64,000 nt of DNA from Streptomyces sp. HD (GCF_028369295.1 NZ_JAQMYP010000028.1:1-64000), one strand, 5' to 3'. Positions 51,540 through 60,539 are shown, numbered from the stretch's first letter. Numbers and translations: made by a program. The notes: generated from the letters alone by a model not told the origin.

Positions 51540-52172
51540 ATGCGAGAGATGCGATGCGTGAGGGTGACGAGGGCTGCCAGGACGGCAAGGACATGCGTAC
51601 GGCTGGTGTTACTGCTGCTCCTGACGGCGACCGCCCTGTTGGCCCCGGTCCCACGACTGACGCTGTCGGCCACAGACATGCCCGCCGCGCCGGCCCCGGA
51701 CCCAGCGGTGCCGACGGTCGGCCGGGCCTGGCCCGTGGGGGTACGCCCTCCGGTCCTGCGCGGCTGGGAGCCCCCGGCGACCACGTACGGCCGGGGTCAT
51801 CGCGGCGTGGACCTGGCAGCCGCGGCCGGGGCACCGGTACGGGCGGTGGCTGCGGGGCGGGTGTCGTTCGCGGGGCGGGTCGCGGGAAAGGGCGTCGTGT
51901 CGCTGGAGCTGACAGGTACCGGGGATCCTCCACTGCGGACGACGTACGAGCCGGTGCGAGCGGCCGTGAAGAAGGGGGACGCGGTGGCGGCGGGTGAGGT
52001 GGTGGGGACGGTGGAGGTAGGCGGGTCACATTGCACGGCGATGTGCGTGCACTGGGGCCTGCTGAGCGGGAGGACATACCTGGACCCGCTGTCCCTCATG
52101 CCCCCGTGGCTGCTACACAGGGGCCCGTCGAGGCTGCTGCCGGTACTGGGGGTGCCGTTGCCCTCTGAGTAG
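51540..52172 (+). CDS. M23 family metallopeptidase
   Basis: A 210-residue exported protein with a signal anchor (CVRLVLLLLLTATALLAPVP) and an LytM/M23 domain. Zinc-binding motifs are HRGVDLAAAAGAPVRAV (HxxxD, about residue 90) and CVHWGLLSG (HxG-type, about 178). Many members cleave peptidoglycan cross-links; some are inactive regulators. It is the only rightward gene in the 18 kb right-hand block, divergent from rpsB. ATG at 51540 is used; GTG at 51522 is an alternative. Confidence 0.85.
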   Translation: MREMRCVRVTRAARTARTCVRLVLLLLLTATALLAPVPRLTLSATDMPAAPAPDPAVPTVGRAWPVGVRPPVLRGWEPPATTYGRGHRGVDLAAAAGAPVRAVAAGRVSFAGRVAGKGVVSLELTGTGDPPLRTTYEPVRAAVKKGDAVAAGEVVGTVEVGGSHCTAMCVHWGLLSGRTYLDPLSLMPPWLLHRGPSRLLPVLGVPLPSE

Positions 52173-52175
52173 GGC

Positions 52176-52320
52176 GGCCTGGGTGCGTCCCGTCGCGCGG
52201 GTGCGGGAAACCGGCTCGGGTGCGTTCGGTCGGCCTGGCTGCGTCCCGTCGGCGCGGGCGCGGGGAAACCGGCTCGGGTACGTTCGGTCGGCCTGGCTGC
52301 GTCCCGTCGGCACGGGTACC
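52176..52320. repeat. 57-bp imperfect tandem repeat, about 2.5 copies
   Basis: The block starting ggcctgg and containing tgcgtcccgtcg and gaaaccggctcgg recurs at 52176, 52232 and 52290 (periods 56 and 58), filling the gap between the convergent M23 and TetR genes. No gene is seen inside. It may serve as a spacer or a weak bidirectional terminator. Confidence 0.88.
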
Positions 52321-52352
52321 CGAGGCCCACCCCACGCCGGCCCTCGCCGGGT

Positions 52353-52934
52353 TCAGCCCTGAACGCCCCTCAGCGCCATCGAGACCGCCGCCTCCGTGAT
52401 CGCCGCGGGCTCCTCCGCCGCCCCCAGCTCGATCCGCCGCACGGCCGCATCCACGACGCCCTGCAACAGCATCGCCGCCAGCCGAGGCTCCGCGTGCCCC
52501 ATCTCCCGCAGCGCCTCGACGATCATCGCGACGAGCCCGCCATGGGCCGCCCGGATCTTCTCCCGAGCCCCGGCGTCCAGCTCGCTCGCGGAGATCGCCA
52601 CCACAGCCCGGTGCCGCCGGTCCCCGACCAGCGCGAGCTGCTGCCGCACATACGCCTCGACCTTGCCGTCGGCCGTCGACTCCCGCTCCATCGCCGCCGA
52701 AACCTCCGCGGCCCAGACAGGGAAGTCGACCTCGCACAACTCCTCGACCACGGCGGCCCGCGACCGGAAGTACTCGTACACGGACGACCGCGCGAGCCCC
52801 GTCCGCTCGGCGAGAGCCGGGAAGGTCAGCGCCTCCGTCCCACCCTCGGACAACAGGGATCGAGCCGCGTCCAGCAGGGCGGCTCGCTGCATCGACCGGT
52901 GCTCGGCCACGGAGGCCGCTCGAATCCTTGGCAC
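52353..52934 (-). CDS. TetR family transcriptional regulator
   Basis: A 193-residue regulator. The N-terminal DNA-binding domain reads ALLDAARSLLSEGGTEALTF and ALAERTGLARSSVYEYFRSR, the canonical TetR HTH. The C-terminal helices form an unassigned ligand pocket. It lies 71 bases downstream of whiG on the same strand, so it may be co-transcribed. The start is GTG at 52934; a second GTG at 52910 is possible. Confidence 0.85.
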   Translation of the reverse strand: MPRIRAASVAEHRSMQRAALLDAARSLLSEGGTEALTFPALAERTGLARSSVYEYFRSRAAVVEELCEVDFPVWAAEVSAAMERESTADGKVEAYVRQQLALVGDRRHRAVVAISASELDAGAREKIRAAHGGLVAMIVEALREMGHAEPRLAAMLLQGVVDAAVRRIELGAAEEPAAITEAAVSMALRGVQG

Positions 52935-53005
52935 GTCAACCACTCTACGGACGTGCCACCGCGATCGGGAGCCTCTCCACGGATCCCCCGACACGTCCGG
53001 CCAGG

Positions 53006-53848
53006 TCAACGACCGAAGCCGGCCAGTTTCGCGCGCAGCTGCAGCACCGACTTGGTGTGGATCTGACTCACCCGGCTCTCGGTCACACCCAGCACGTTTC
53101 CGATCTCGGCGAGGGTGAGACCTTCGTAGTAGTACAGCGTCACCACGGTCTTCTCCCGCTCGGGCAACGTGTTGATCGCCCGCGCCAGAAACCGCCGCAG
53201 TTCCCGGTCCTCGGCGACCTCGACCGGATTGTCGGCGGCGGTGTCCTCCAGCGTGTCCATGACGCTCAGCCCGTCGCCGCCCTCGCCCCCGACGTGCAGC
53301 AGCTCCTCCAGCGCCACCACGTTCGCCAGCGACAACTGGCTGAAGACCGAGTGGAGTTCGTCCACCGCGATCCCCATCTCGACGGCCACCTCGGACTCCG
53401 TGGGCGTCCGCCGCAGCCGGGCCTCCAGCGTCGCGTAGGCCCGCTCCACGTTCCGCGCCTTCTGCCGCACCGACCGGGGGATCCAGTCCAGTGCCCGGAG
53501 CTCGTCGATCATCGCGCCCCGGATCCGCGTGATCGCGTATGTCTCGAACTTGATCTCCCGGTCGATGTCGAACTTCTCGATCGCGTCGATCAGCCCGAAC
53601 ACCCCCGACGACACGAAGTCCGCCTGTTCCACGTTGGGCGGCAGACCGACGCTCACCCGGCCCGCCACGTACTTGACGAGCGGCGAGTAGTGCAGGATCA
53701 GCTGCTCGCGCAACCGCTCGTCCCCTGTCGCCTTGTACGACCGCCACAGCTCATCGAGTGTCGATGGAGCGGGCGGCCGCACGCTGCCACCGTCACGGGC
53801 GGCTGGGGGGAGCGCCGCCCGGTCGGACCCGGAGGTGTGCTGGGGCAT
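53006..53848 (-). CDS. whiG: RNA polymerase sigma factor WhiG
   Basis: A 280-residue sigma factor of the FliA/WhiG class that controls the start of sporulation in aerial hyphae. Region 2 has LVKYVAGRVSVGLPPNVEQA and IEKFDIDREIKFETYAITRI; region 3 the RGAMIDELRALDWIPRSVRQ; region 4 ends VTLYYYEGLTLAEIGNVLGV followed by TESRVSQIHTKSV, the recognition helix. Length and sequence match the S. coelicolor WhiG as I know it. AAGG precedes the ATG. Known biology: WhiG activity is held by the anti-sigma RsiG with c-di-GMP; rsiG is not in this window. The 292 bases upstream hold no gene and probably contain its promoter. Confidence 0.96.
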   Translation of the reverse strand: MPQHTSGSDRAALPPAARDGGSVRPPAPSTLDELWRSYKATGDERLREQLILHYSPLVKYVAGRVSVGLPPNVEQADFVSSGVFGLIDAIEKFDIDREIKFETYAITRIRGAMIDELRALDWIPRSVRQKARNVERAYATLEARLRRTPTESEVAVEMGIAVDELHSVFSQLSLANVVALEELLHVGGEGGDGLSVMDTLEDTAADNPVEVAEDRELRRFLARAINTLPEREKTVVTLYYYEGLTLAEIGNVLGVTESRVSQIHTKSVLQLRAKLAGFGR

Positions 53849-54140
53849 TCGTTGCCTTGTGCCGTTCTGCCGTGAAGTGGGAGTGCCTGGGGGAGCTGTC
53901 GGTGTGATGACGTTCTGATGCTGTTGCGGGGTCGAGGGCCGGTCTGCGCAGGAATCCACGTGAGCGTAGCGTGACTACGGTGTCGCGGTGAGCGAAGGAC
54001 GGAGCGCAAGCCGTACGCAGATACGTTCCGCTGGACGTCCTACCGGGGCACGGCGGTCGCTCTACGTGATCACCCGAACACCCCAACTGGGCGAATTTCC
54101 AAGGGTGTCCGTGTTCCCCCGTACGGCCGAACACGTTCCG

Positions 54141-55610
54141 TCAGCATCGACTCCGACCGCCCCGAGCGGACATAATCGCCTGGCGTGTCAACTTCCAGCT
54201 GTCGCCGTGTCGTTCGACGTAACCGAGTGAGCGGAGTTCGTACAGTCTGGCGATCGCGTCGTCCTCGGTGGTCTGCGCGCCGCGCGCGACCTCGTCCGCC
54301 CGCGCTGCCCGCCGACCGGGCAACGCGGCCAGGACTCTGCGGGCGCCCGGCTCCAGCAGATCGCGTGGCAGGACGGGCCCGCGCCGCTCGGGCGCCAGCT
54401 CTCCCATGTCGCCGACGAGTTCGACGACCTCCGCGGCGTCGGTGACCAGTGCGGCGTCTGCGCGCAGGAGCTCGTGCACTCCGGCGGAGAGTCCGCTGGT
54501 GGCCGGGCCGGGCACCCCCATCGTGTGACGCCCCAGTCGCTGTGCCGCCCGAGCGGTGACGAGCGAGCCGCTGCGGTGGGCGGCCTCGACGACGACGGTG
54601 CCCCGGGTCAGCGCCGCGATCACCCGGTTCCGGACGATGAATCTGCTGGGCGTCGGATGATCGCCCGGGGGCAACTCCCCGATCACGAGACCCTGTTCCG
54701 CGATTCTGTTGATCAACTGGGTGTGCCCGCGCGGGTAGGGCCGGTCGACCCCGCAGGCGAGTACGGCGACGGTGGCCCCGCCGGCGCCGAGGGCGCCCCG
54801 GTGGGCGGCCCCGTCGACGCCGTAGGCTCCGCCGGACACGACCACCCATCCCCGCTCGGCGAGCCCGCCGGCGAGGGTGGCCGCCATGTGCGCGCCGTAC
54901 TCCGTGCAGGCCCGGGCCCCGACGACGGCCACGGACCGCAACGCCCACATCCGCAGACTGGCCCGCCCGCGCACCCACAGCCCGACGGGCCGGGCATCCC
55001 CCAGATCATCGAGCTGCTGCGGCCACTCGATGTCCCCCGGGCACAGAAACCGCACCCCGGCCTCCCGGGCCACGGCAAGATCCCGCCCGGGCTCGGCCCG
55101 CGCTCCCCGGGCCCGCAACCCGTCCCACCGCTTGTAACTCACCCCGGGCAACACCTCCGCCCCCTCCCGCAACCTCCGCACCACTTCCCCCACCCCGAAC
55201 TCCCGCACCCACCGTCCGACCACCTCGTCGCCGGGTTCGACGACGCGACTGAGAAAGGCCCGGTCGAGCAGCTCGTCATCGCTCACCGGTCCTGAGAACC
55301 CGCCGCGATGCCGGCCGTCGCCCATCGGATGCCCCTCCGTCGCCCCAAGGCTGCTCGGTCCGGCACGAAGGTCCCCCTCTCCCGTCACGTGTCGCTCCCC
55401 CGGTCGGTGACCACCCGGCCCGCCACGAAGGTCCTCGTCTCCTGCCATGCGGCCGCTTGCCGCGCCTCCGCTCAGCCCGACGGGGTCATCCACACCGGTA
55501 TCTGCTCCCTCGCGGCCATACAGCGCGGCACGGCTGCCGCCAGGATCCGTCACCCACCCGTTTGTTGCCCCTGCCCTCGGCCCGCCGCGAGGCTCCTCGT
55601 TGCCCGTCAT
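54141..55610 (-). CDS. dprA: DNA-processing protein DprA with repeated N-terminal extension
   Basis: A 489-residue protein. The DprA Rossmann domain is clear (VAVVGARACTEYGAHMAATL, VSGGAYGVDGAAHRGALGAG, VLACGVDRPYPRGHTQLINR, then SRFIVRNRVIAALTRGTVVV), with a C-terminal winged helix (DEVARGAQTTEDDAIARLYE). DprA loads RecA on single-stranded DNA during transformation and is conserved widely. The first 105 residues are unusual: imperfect repeats of MTGxEDLRxGP type, each beginning with a potential start. The ATG at 55610 overlaps the yifB stop (ATGA), but internal starts at 55448, 55388 and 55325 are possible. Confidence 0.93.
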   Translation of the reverse strand: MTGNEEPRGGPRAGATNGWVTDPGGSRAALYGREGADTGVDDPVGLSGGAASGRMAGDEDLRGGPGGHRPGERHVTGEGDLRAGPSSLGATEGHPMGDGRHRGGFSGPVSDDELLDRAFLSRVVEPGDEVVGRWVREFGVGEVVRRLREGAEVLPGVSYKRWDGLRARGARAEPGRDLAVAREAGVRFLCPGDIEWPQQLDDLGDARPVGLWVRGRASLRMWALRSVAVVGARACTEYGAHMAATLAGGLAERGWVVVSGGAYGVDGAAHRGALGAGGATVAVLACGVDRPYPRGHTQLINRIAEQGLVIGELPPGDHPTPSRFIVRNRVIAALTRGTVVVEAAHRSGSLVTARAAQRLGRHTMGVPGPATSGLSAGVHELLRADAALVTDAAEVVELVGDMGELAPERRGPVLPRDLLEPGARRVLAALPGRRAARADEVARGAQTTEDDAIARLYELRSLGYVERHGDSWKLTRQAIMSARGGRSRC

Positions 55611-57211
55611 GTGCCGATGCCTTCCAGGACCGCACCGCGCCGGACACCGGTGCGTAGCTCCAGGGCCCAGTTCACGTCGTTCGCCGAGGGGCGGGCGCGG
55701 CCGGCGAGGTCGGCCAGTGTCCAGGCGACGCGGAGGACTCGGTCCAGCCCCCGCGCCGTGAGCAGGCCTCGGTCCAGGTCATCCTCGGCCTTGCGGAGGG
55801 CTCCCGGCTGGACGGGCCAGCGAGTACGCAGCTCATGCCCCGGCACCTCGCTGTTCGTTCGCCAGGGCGTCCCTTCGTAGCGGGCGGCCGCCCGCTCCCG
55901 AGCGGCCTTGACTCGTTCCGCCACCATCGCCGTCGTCTCCGCCCCGGTGTGGAGCTGGAGCAGTTCGGCCCGGGCCACCGGCTCGACCGTCACCCGCAGG
56001 TCCACGCGGTCCATGAGAGGGCCGGACAGCCGGGCCCGGTATCGCTTGATCGAGGAGGGCCTGCACTCGCAGGTGTCCTCCCCCCGTCCATGACGACCGC
56101 AGGGGCACGGATTGGCCGCGAGGACCATGAGGAACTTGGCGGGCATCCGCAGTATCCCGGCGGCACGGGCGACCACCACGTGTCCCGATTCCAGCGGCTG
56201 ACGCAGCGAGTCCAGCACGCTGCTGTGGAACTCCGCTGCCTCGTCGAGGAACAACACTCCGTGATGTGCGAGGGACACCGCTCCCGGTCGGGGAAAGCCG
56301 TTCCCACCGCCGACGAGCGAGGCCATGGTCGCCGAGTGGTGCGGCGCGCAGTATGGCGGCTTGTCGACCAAAGGGTGGCCGGGTGGCAGCACTCCCGCCA
56401 CCGAATGCACCGCGGTGACCTCCAGCGATTCCTGTCGGCTCAGCTCGGGCAACAGACCCGGCAGCCGTTCGGCCAGCATCGTCTTACCGGCTCCCGGGGG
56501 ACCCTTGAAGAAGACGTGATGTCGCCCGGCCGCAGCCACCTCCAGTGCCACCCTGGCCAACCGCTGGCCTGCCACGTCCGCCAGATCCGGGGTGTGGCCG
56601 CCGAGCACCGCTCCGAGCCCGGTGCCCGGGAGCGCCAGACCCGCCAGGAAGGGATCCGGGCGGATCTCGCCCGAGACGGGTTCCTCGTCCGGCACCGGTT
56701 CATCCGTCAAGACCGCGATCAGCTGGCGCAGGCTCCGCACACCCAGCACCGAGACACCCGGAACAAGCGACGCCTCCGGCACCGCACACTCGGGTACGAC
56801 CACCTGTTCGTACCCCGCGGCCGCCGCCGCGAGTACCGCCGGAAGGACGCCCCGAACCGGCCGGACCCGTCCGTCCAGGCCCAGCTCCCCGATCATCACG
56901 ATGTCGGCGAGCACGCGAGGGTCGATCCGCTCGGCAGCCCCGAGGATGGCCGCGGCGACGGCGAGGTCGAATCCGCTGCCGCTCTTCGGTACGGACGCCG
57001 GGCTCAGGCCGATCGTCAGTTTCTTCTGCGGCCATGGGGCACCGGAGTTCACCACCGCGGCGCGCACCCGGTCCTTGCTCTCCGTCAAACTCTTGTCCGG
57101 CAACCCCACCAATGTGAACGCAGCCACCCCAGGCTCCAGGTCCGCCTGGACCTCGACCACAACCCCCTCGACCCCCACCAGGGCCACCGAGCATGTGCGA
57201 GCGAACCCCAT
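55607..57211 (-). CDS. YifB/ComM family Mg-chelatase-like AAA ATPase
   Basis: A 534-residue protein. The N-terminal ChlI-type domain (VEVQADLEPGVAAFTLVGLP) precedes the AAA module with Walker A FKGPPGAGKTMLAERLP (about residue 215), Walker B GVLFLDEAAEFHSSVLD, and the characteristic ANPCPCGRHG with two further Cys. The C-terminal Mg-chelatase domain ends WALELRTGVRRG. ComM helicase extends branch migration in natural transformation. It sits between yraN and dprA, a very conserved actinobacterial order. ATG at 57211. Confidence 0.94.
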   Translation of the reverse strand: MGFARTCSVALVGVEGVVVEVQADLEPGVAAFTLVGLPDKSLTESKDRVRAAVVNSGAPWPQKKLTIGLSPASVPKSGSGFDLAVAAAILGAAERIDPRVLADIVMIGELGLDGRVRPVRGVLPAVLAAAAAGYEQVVVPECAVPEASLVPGVSVLGVRSLRQLIAVLTDEPVPDEEPVSGEIRPDPFLAGLALPGTGLGAVLGGHTPDLADVAGQRLARVALEVAAAGRHHVFFKGPPGAGKTMLAERLPGLLPELSRQESLEVTAVHSVAGVLPPGHPLVDKPPYCAPHHSATMASLVGGGNGFPRPGAVSLAHHGVLFLDEAAEFHSSVLDSLRQPLESGHVVVARAAGILRMPAKFLMVLAANPCPCGRHGRGEDTCECRPSSIKRYRARLSGPLMDRVDLRVTVEPVARAELLQLHTGAETTAMVAERVKAARERAAARYEGTPWRTNSEVPGHELRTRWPVQPGALRKAEDDLDRGLLTARGLDRVLRVAWTLADLAGRARPSANDVNWALELRTGVRRGAVLEGIGT

Positions 57212-57212
57212 G

Positions 57213-57590
57213 TCAGGCCACCCCTCGGGCGTGCTCGACGACCGGGGCGCCGCGTTCCGGCAGGAGGACGCCCACCAGGTCGATGCGGACGCCTCCGGGT
57301 GGGGCTCCGCCATGGGTGTGGAGCCAGCTCTCCGCCAGGCTCCGAAGGCGCTGTGCCTTGTCCGGGGTCACCGCGGCCATGGGGTGCTCGAAGGCACCCG
57401 TCCTGCGGGTCTTGACCTCGCAGACGACCAGGACGTCGCCGTCCCGCGCCACGATGTCGATCTCACCGGTCCTGCCGCAGCGCCAGTTGCGCTCCAGGAC
57501 CGTCATCCCGGCCTCGGCCAGCCGCCGTGCGGCCAGCGTCTCGCCGTACCTGCCCAGTGCGCTCCGTGCGCTTCCCTTGCTCGTGCTCAT
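57213..57590 (-). CDS. YraN/UPF0102 family putative endonuclease
   Basis: A 125-residue protein of the YraN family, with a restriction endonuclease-like fold. Candidate active-site residues lie in LERNWRCGRTGEIDIVARDG and VVCEVKTRRTG, giving the E-D-EVK arrangement of PD-(D/E)XK nucleases. It ends one base before the yifB start. The cellular role is unknown; a structure-specific nuclease role beside ComM and DprA is plausible. Confidence 0.92.
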   Translation of the reverse strand: MSTSKGSARSALGRYGETLAARRLAEAGMTVLERNWRCGRTGEIDIVARDGDVLVVCEVKTRRTGAFEHPMAAVTPDKAQRLRSLAESWLHTHGGAPPGGVRIDLVGVLLPERGAPVVEHARGVA

Positions 57591-57663
57591 CTCGGCACCA
57601 CCTCCGGCGCCAACGATGAGGGCAGCTCAGCGAGCTATTGGATCTTGGTGGACAGGGCCGCCA

Positions 57664-57673
57664 TTGTGGATAA
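57664..57673. other. Isolated perfect DnaA box
   Basis: TTGTGGATAA reads as TTATCCACAA on the opposite strand, an exact DnaA-box nonamer, in the 107-base gap between the yraN start and the DUF2469 stop. It may titrate or bind DnaA. It may also be chance. Confidence 0.35.
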
Positions 57674-57697
57674 CCTGCTCACCCACACGGGTGAACA

Positions 57698-58006
57698 TCA
57701 CCCGCCCGGGAGCTCCAGGTCACTCTTGTTGAGCTCCTCAATGTTCACGTCCTTGAACGTGAGCACCCGAACCTGCTTCACGAACCGCGCCGGCCGGTAC
57801 ATGTCCCACACCCAGGCATCCGCCATGGACACCTCGAAGAACACCTCACCCTGGACCGAGTGCACCTGCATCTCGTAGTCGTTGGTCAGGTAGAAGCGCC
57901 GCTCGGTCTCGATCACGTACTTGAACAGACCGACGACATCGCGGTACTCCCGATAGAGCTTGAGCTCCATCTCGGTCTCGTACTTTTCGAGGTCCTCGGC
58001 GCTCAT
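57698..58006 (-). CDS. DUF2469 domain protein
   Basis: A 102-residue protein, highly conserved in actinobacteria, with MSAEDLEKYETEMELKLYRE at the start, then YVIETERRFYLTNDYEMQVH and FEVSMADAWVWDMYRP. Acidic N-terminal helix and beta-rich middle. Function unknown; its invariable position near yraN and rnhB-type genes suggests a nucleic acid or ribosome link. Confidence 0.92.
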   Translation of the reverse strand: MSAEDLEKYETEMELKLYREYRDVVGLFKYVIETERRFYLTNDYEMQVHSVQGEVFFEVSMADAWVWDMYRPARFVKQVRVLTFKDVNIEELNKSDLELPGG

Positions 58007-58062
58007 GGCATGTTCCCCTTCAGCCGTGCGATCCCACCATTGTGCGCCAGTCCCGTCAGCAC

Positions 58063-58629
58063 CTAGACAATTTCGGCGTCAAGGGTCACGGGCCGGGCGG
58101 GGGGACCATCGTCGAGCAGTGTGCGCAGCAGCTCGGCAAGTCTGGTCGGATACACCGTCTCATGCGCCCGGGCAAGTTCCTCACAAGTCCACCACCGGGC
58201 TCCGGCGACGCTGCGCCGCTCCAGCTCGGTGAGGCCCACGGCCCGGGTCGCCGTCTGCGTCGTACGGGCCAGGTAGTACCACTCGTCCTGGTCCCAGCGG
58301 CGGCCGGCGAACGGGAAGGAGCACCTGCGCCGCCACAGAACCGGACCGAGTTCGACCTCGGTGATACCGGTCTCCTCGGCCAGCTCCCGCAGCGCGGCCT
58401 GCTCGTGGCTCTCGTCGCCCTCGACGCCGCCGCCCGGGGTGAACCACCAGTCGTCGGCCGGATCCTCCGGCTCATGGCCGTGCAGCAGCAGAATGCGGTC
58501 CTGCGGGTCGAGCAGGACGACGCGCGCCACCCTGCGCAGCCCGCCGTCGTACGAGTCGCCGTACGGGCTCTCCCCCGCGTCGGTTCCGCCCCCCGGTCCG
58601 TACCCCACGCCCGCCGCCTCAGCGGGCAC
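58063..58629 (-). CDS. NUDIX hydrolase
   Basis: A 188-residue pyrophosphohydrolase. The NUDIX box is exact: GGGVEGDESHEQAALRELAE followed by ETGI (about residues 67-90). The core folds around VVLLDPQDRILLLHGHEPED. Such enzymes clean up nucleoside diphosphate derivatives such as oxidised nucleotides or ADP-ribose. The GTG start at 58629 lies inside the 3' end of the signal peptidase gene (11-base overlap), suggesting coupling. Confidence 0.9.
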   Translation of the reverse strand: MPAEAAGVGYGPGGGTDAGESPYGDSYDGGLRRVARVVLLDPQDRILLLHGHEPEDPADDWWFTPGGGVEGDESHEQAALRELAEETGITEVELGPVLWRRRCSFPFAGRRWDQDEWYYLARTTQTATRAVGLTELERRSVAGARWWTCEELARAHETVYPTRLAELLRTLLDDGPPARPVTLDAEIV

Positions 58630-59395
58630 TCACGGGCTCCGTCCGGGGCGTGGAGCGCTTGGCCCGCCGGTTCGCGATCGGCCCGTACGCCCCGCCGCCC
58701 AGCACCAGCACACCGCCCACCACGATCAGCGCGACGATCGTCCGCAGCGGCCCCGGCGACGACAGCCCGCCGAGGGACTCGAAGCCCGTGGGGCGCTCCA
58801 GCGTGCCGTCCATGGGCCATACGACGGCCTCCACCCGGGCCGACACTGCACTGCGCGCCACGGTTCCGCGGGCGGCGTCGGTGAGATGGGCCGTGGAGTC
58901 CAGGGAACCGCTCCGCTCGTCGCCGAGCAGGAAGAGCCGGTCCTTCGGCACGGTCACGGTCGGAAAGTTCTGCAGCTCGGCCAGGCCGTCATCGGCCAGA
59001 TAGGGCTCGTCGATCTGCTTGCCGTTGACGGTCAGCTTGCCGTCCGTGCAGCAGCCGACCGTGTCCCCGCCGACGGCGACCACGCGCTTGACGACCGGGG
59101 CGTTGGTCACCCAGGTCTTGTCCGTGAAGACGACAACGTCACCACGGCGGATGTCACCGCCGTCGATGCGCTGGGCCAGGACCCGGTCGCCGGCGCCGAT
59201 CGTCGGCGCCATCGAACTGGTGGGCACGGTGTACGGCCGGTAGACCACCACTCCCCAGGCGAACCCGCCCAGGAACAGCACCAGGCCCAGCGCCACCGCC
59301 AGCCCGGACAACCGCTGTCCGGTCCGACTGCCCGCCGGGCCCCTGCTCGCGCCGCCGTCACGCGGCGCCGTACGTGTCGTGCTCTCGCCACCCAT
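58619..59395 (-). CDS. sipZ: Type I signal peptidase SipZ-like
   Basis: A 258-residue membrane protease that removes Sec signal peptides. Nucleophile Ser is in YTVPTSSMAPTIGAG (about residue 60); general base Lys is in VVKRVVAVGGDTVG. An N-terminal helix (LAVALGLVLFLGGFAWGVVV) and a C-terminal helix (TIVALIVVGGVLVLGGGAYG) flank it. Box E reads LGDERSGSLDST: the Arg normally ending this motif (SxDSR) is replaced by Thr, unlike the three sister proteins. Fourth of the tandem sip genes. Confidence 0.9.
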   Translation of the reverse strand: MGGESTTRTAPRDGGASRGPAGSRTGQRLSGLAVALGLVLFLGGFAWGVVVYRPYTVPTSSMAPTIGAGDRVLAQRIDGGDIRRGDVVVFTDKTWVTNAPVVKRVVAVGGDTVGCCTDGKLTVNGKQIDEPYLADDGLAELQNFPTVTVPKDRLFLLGDERSGSLDSTAHLTDAARGTVARSAVSARVEAVVWPMDGTLERPTGFESLGGLSSPGPLRTIVALIVVGGVLVLGGGAYGPIANRRAKRSTPRTEPVSAR

Positions 59396-59570
59396 GGGTC
59401 CGCACCCTACCCGGCGGTACCGACACCGGGCAGCCCCTCCCGAGCACCAAGGTCACACGCTCGGCAAAGCTTTCCCCAGCGTTCGGCGACAGCGTTCGGC
59501 GACGGGTGAGGCGGTCCCGGGCGGGACGGCGGCGAGCTGCTCGCCGCCCCCGGGCATGCCCGTTCAGCGA

Positions 59571-60539
59571 TCAGCGGGTCTCGGCCGCCTTGCTCCGCTG
59601 CCGGCGCCACAGCACCAGCGGCACCGCACCGGCCAGGGCGAGCCCCTGCGGTGCGACCGTCAGCGCGGCGGATCGGGCGCTCAGGTCCTGGTCGAAGGTG
59701 GCCGGGACCGGCAGGTTGTCCCAGCGGTTGATCGGCCAGGCGATCACGATGGCGCGGCCGACGACCTCGTCGACGGGGACCATGCCGTTGTTGGCGTCCG
59801 ACTGGTTGTAGCGCGAGTCCCGGGAGTTCTGCCGGTGGTCGCCCATGACCCAGATGTGGCCCTCGGGGACCTTCACCTTGAACTGGCCGCCCTGGTCGTC
59901 CTGGCTGCACGGGGTGTTGCCGGGGTAGACGTACGGCTCGTTCAGGGCCTTGCCGTTGACCATCAGCGGGCCGGTCTTCTTGCACTCGACCGTGTCGCCG
60001 CCGACGCCGATAACGCGCTTGATCAGGTCCTTCTCCTCCGCGGAGGGCATCAGGCCGATCCAGCTGAGGAAGGTCTGCAGGGCGTTGGGGTCCGGAGTGG
60101 GCTCGCCCGCCAGCCAGTTGTCGGGGTCGTGGAAGACGACGACCTCGCCGCGCTCGGGCTCGGAGCCGAACCAGGGCGTGAGCTTGTCGACCAGGACGCG
60201 GTCACCCTGCTGGAGGGTGTTCTGCATCGAGTCGGAGGGGATCGAGAACGCCTGCACGAGGAACGTCTTGATCAGCAGCGCGAGGACCAGCGCGATACCG
60301 ATCAGGATGGGCAGCTCCTTCCAGAAGGAGCGCTGCTTCTTCGGCTTGGGGGCCGCCCCGTCCGACCCCTGACCGCCGGTCGGGGGCTGCCCCTGCGACC
60401 CTCCGCCGTCACCATCCGCTCCGGGGTCATTCCCGGAGGTCACGGCGCCGTCCGCGGCCGGGTCGGCTGCTCCCACGGGGTGTCCGCGGTGCTCCTCGCC
60501 GTCGTGCCCGGATCGTGCGCCAACCGCCACATCCCCCAC
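59571..60539 (-). CDS. sipY: Type I signal peptidase SipY-like
   Basis: A 322-residue signal peptidase. Catalytic Ser in IPSDSMQNTLQQGDRVLVDK, Lys in DLIKRVIGVGGDTVECKK, and box E WVMGDHRQNSRDSRYN. Two helices, one before the Ser (LPILIGIALVLALLIKTFLV) and one near the C-terminus (LALAGAVPLVLW). The GTG at 60539 with AAGGAG five bases upstream is taken as the start, which produces a 113-base overlap with sipX; an internal GTG near 60443 is the alternative. Confidence 0.88.
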   Translation of the reverse strand: MGDVAVGARSGHDGEEHRGHPVGAADPAADGAVTSGNDPGADGDGGGSQGQPPTGGQGSDGAAPKPKKQRSFWKELPILIGIALVLALLIKTFLVQAFSIPSDSMQNTLQQGDRVLVDKLTPWFGSEPERGEVVVFHDPDNWLAGEPTPDPNALQTFLSWIGLMPSAEEKDLIKRVIGVGGDTVECKKTGPLMVNGKALNEPYVYPGNTPCSQDDQGGQFKVKVPEGHIWVMGDHRQNSRDSRYNQSDANNGMVPVDEVVGRAIVIAWPINRWDNLPVPATFDQDLSARSAALTVAPQGLALAGAVPLVLWRRQRSKAAETR

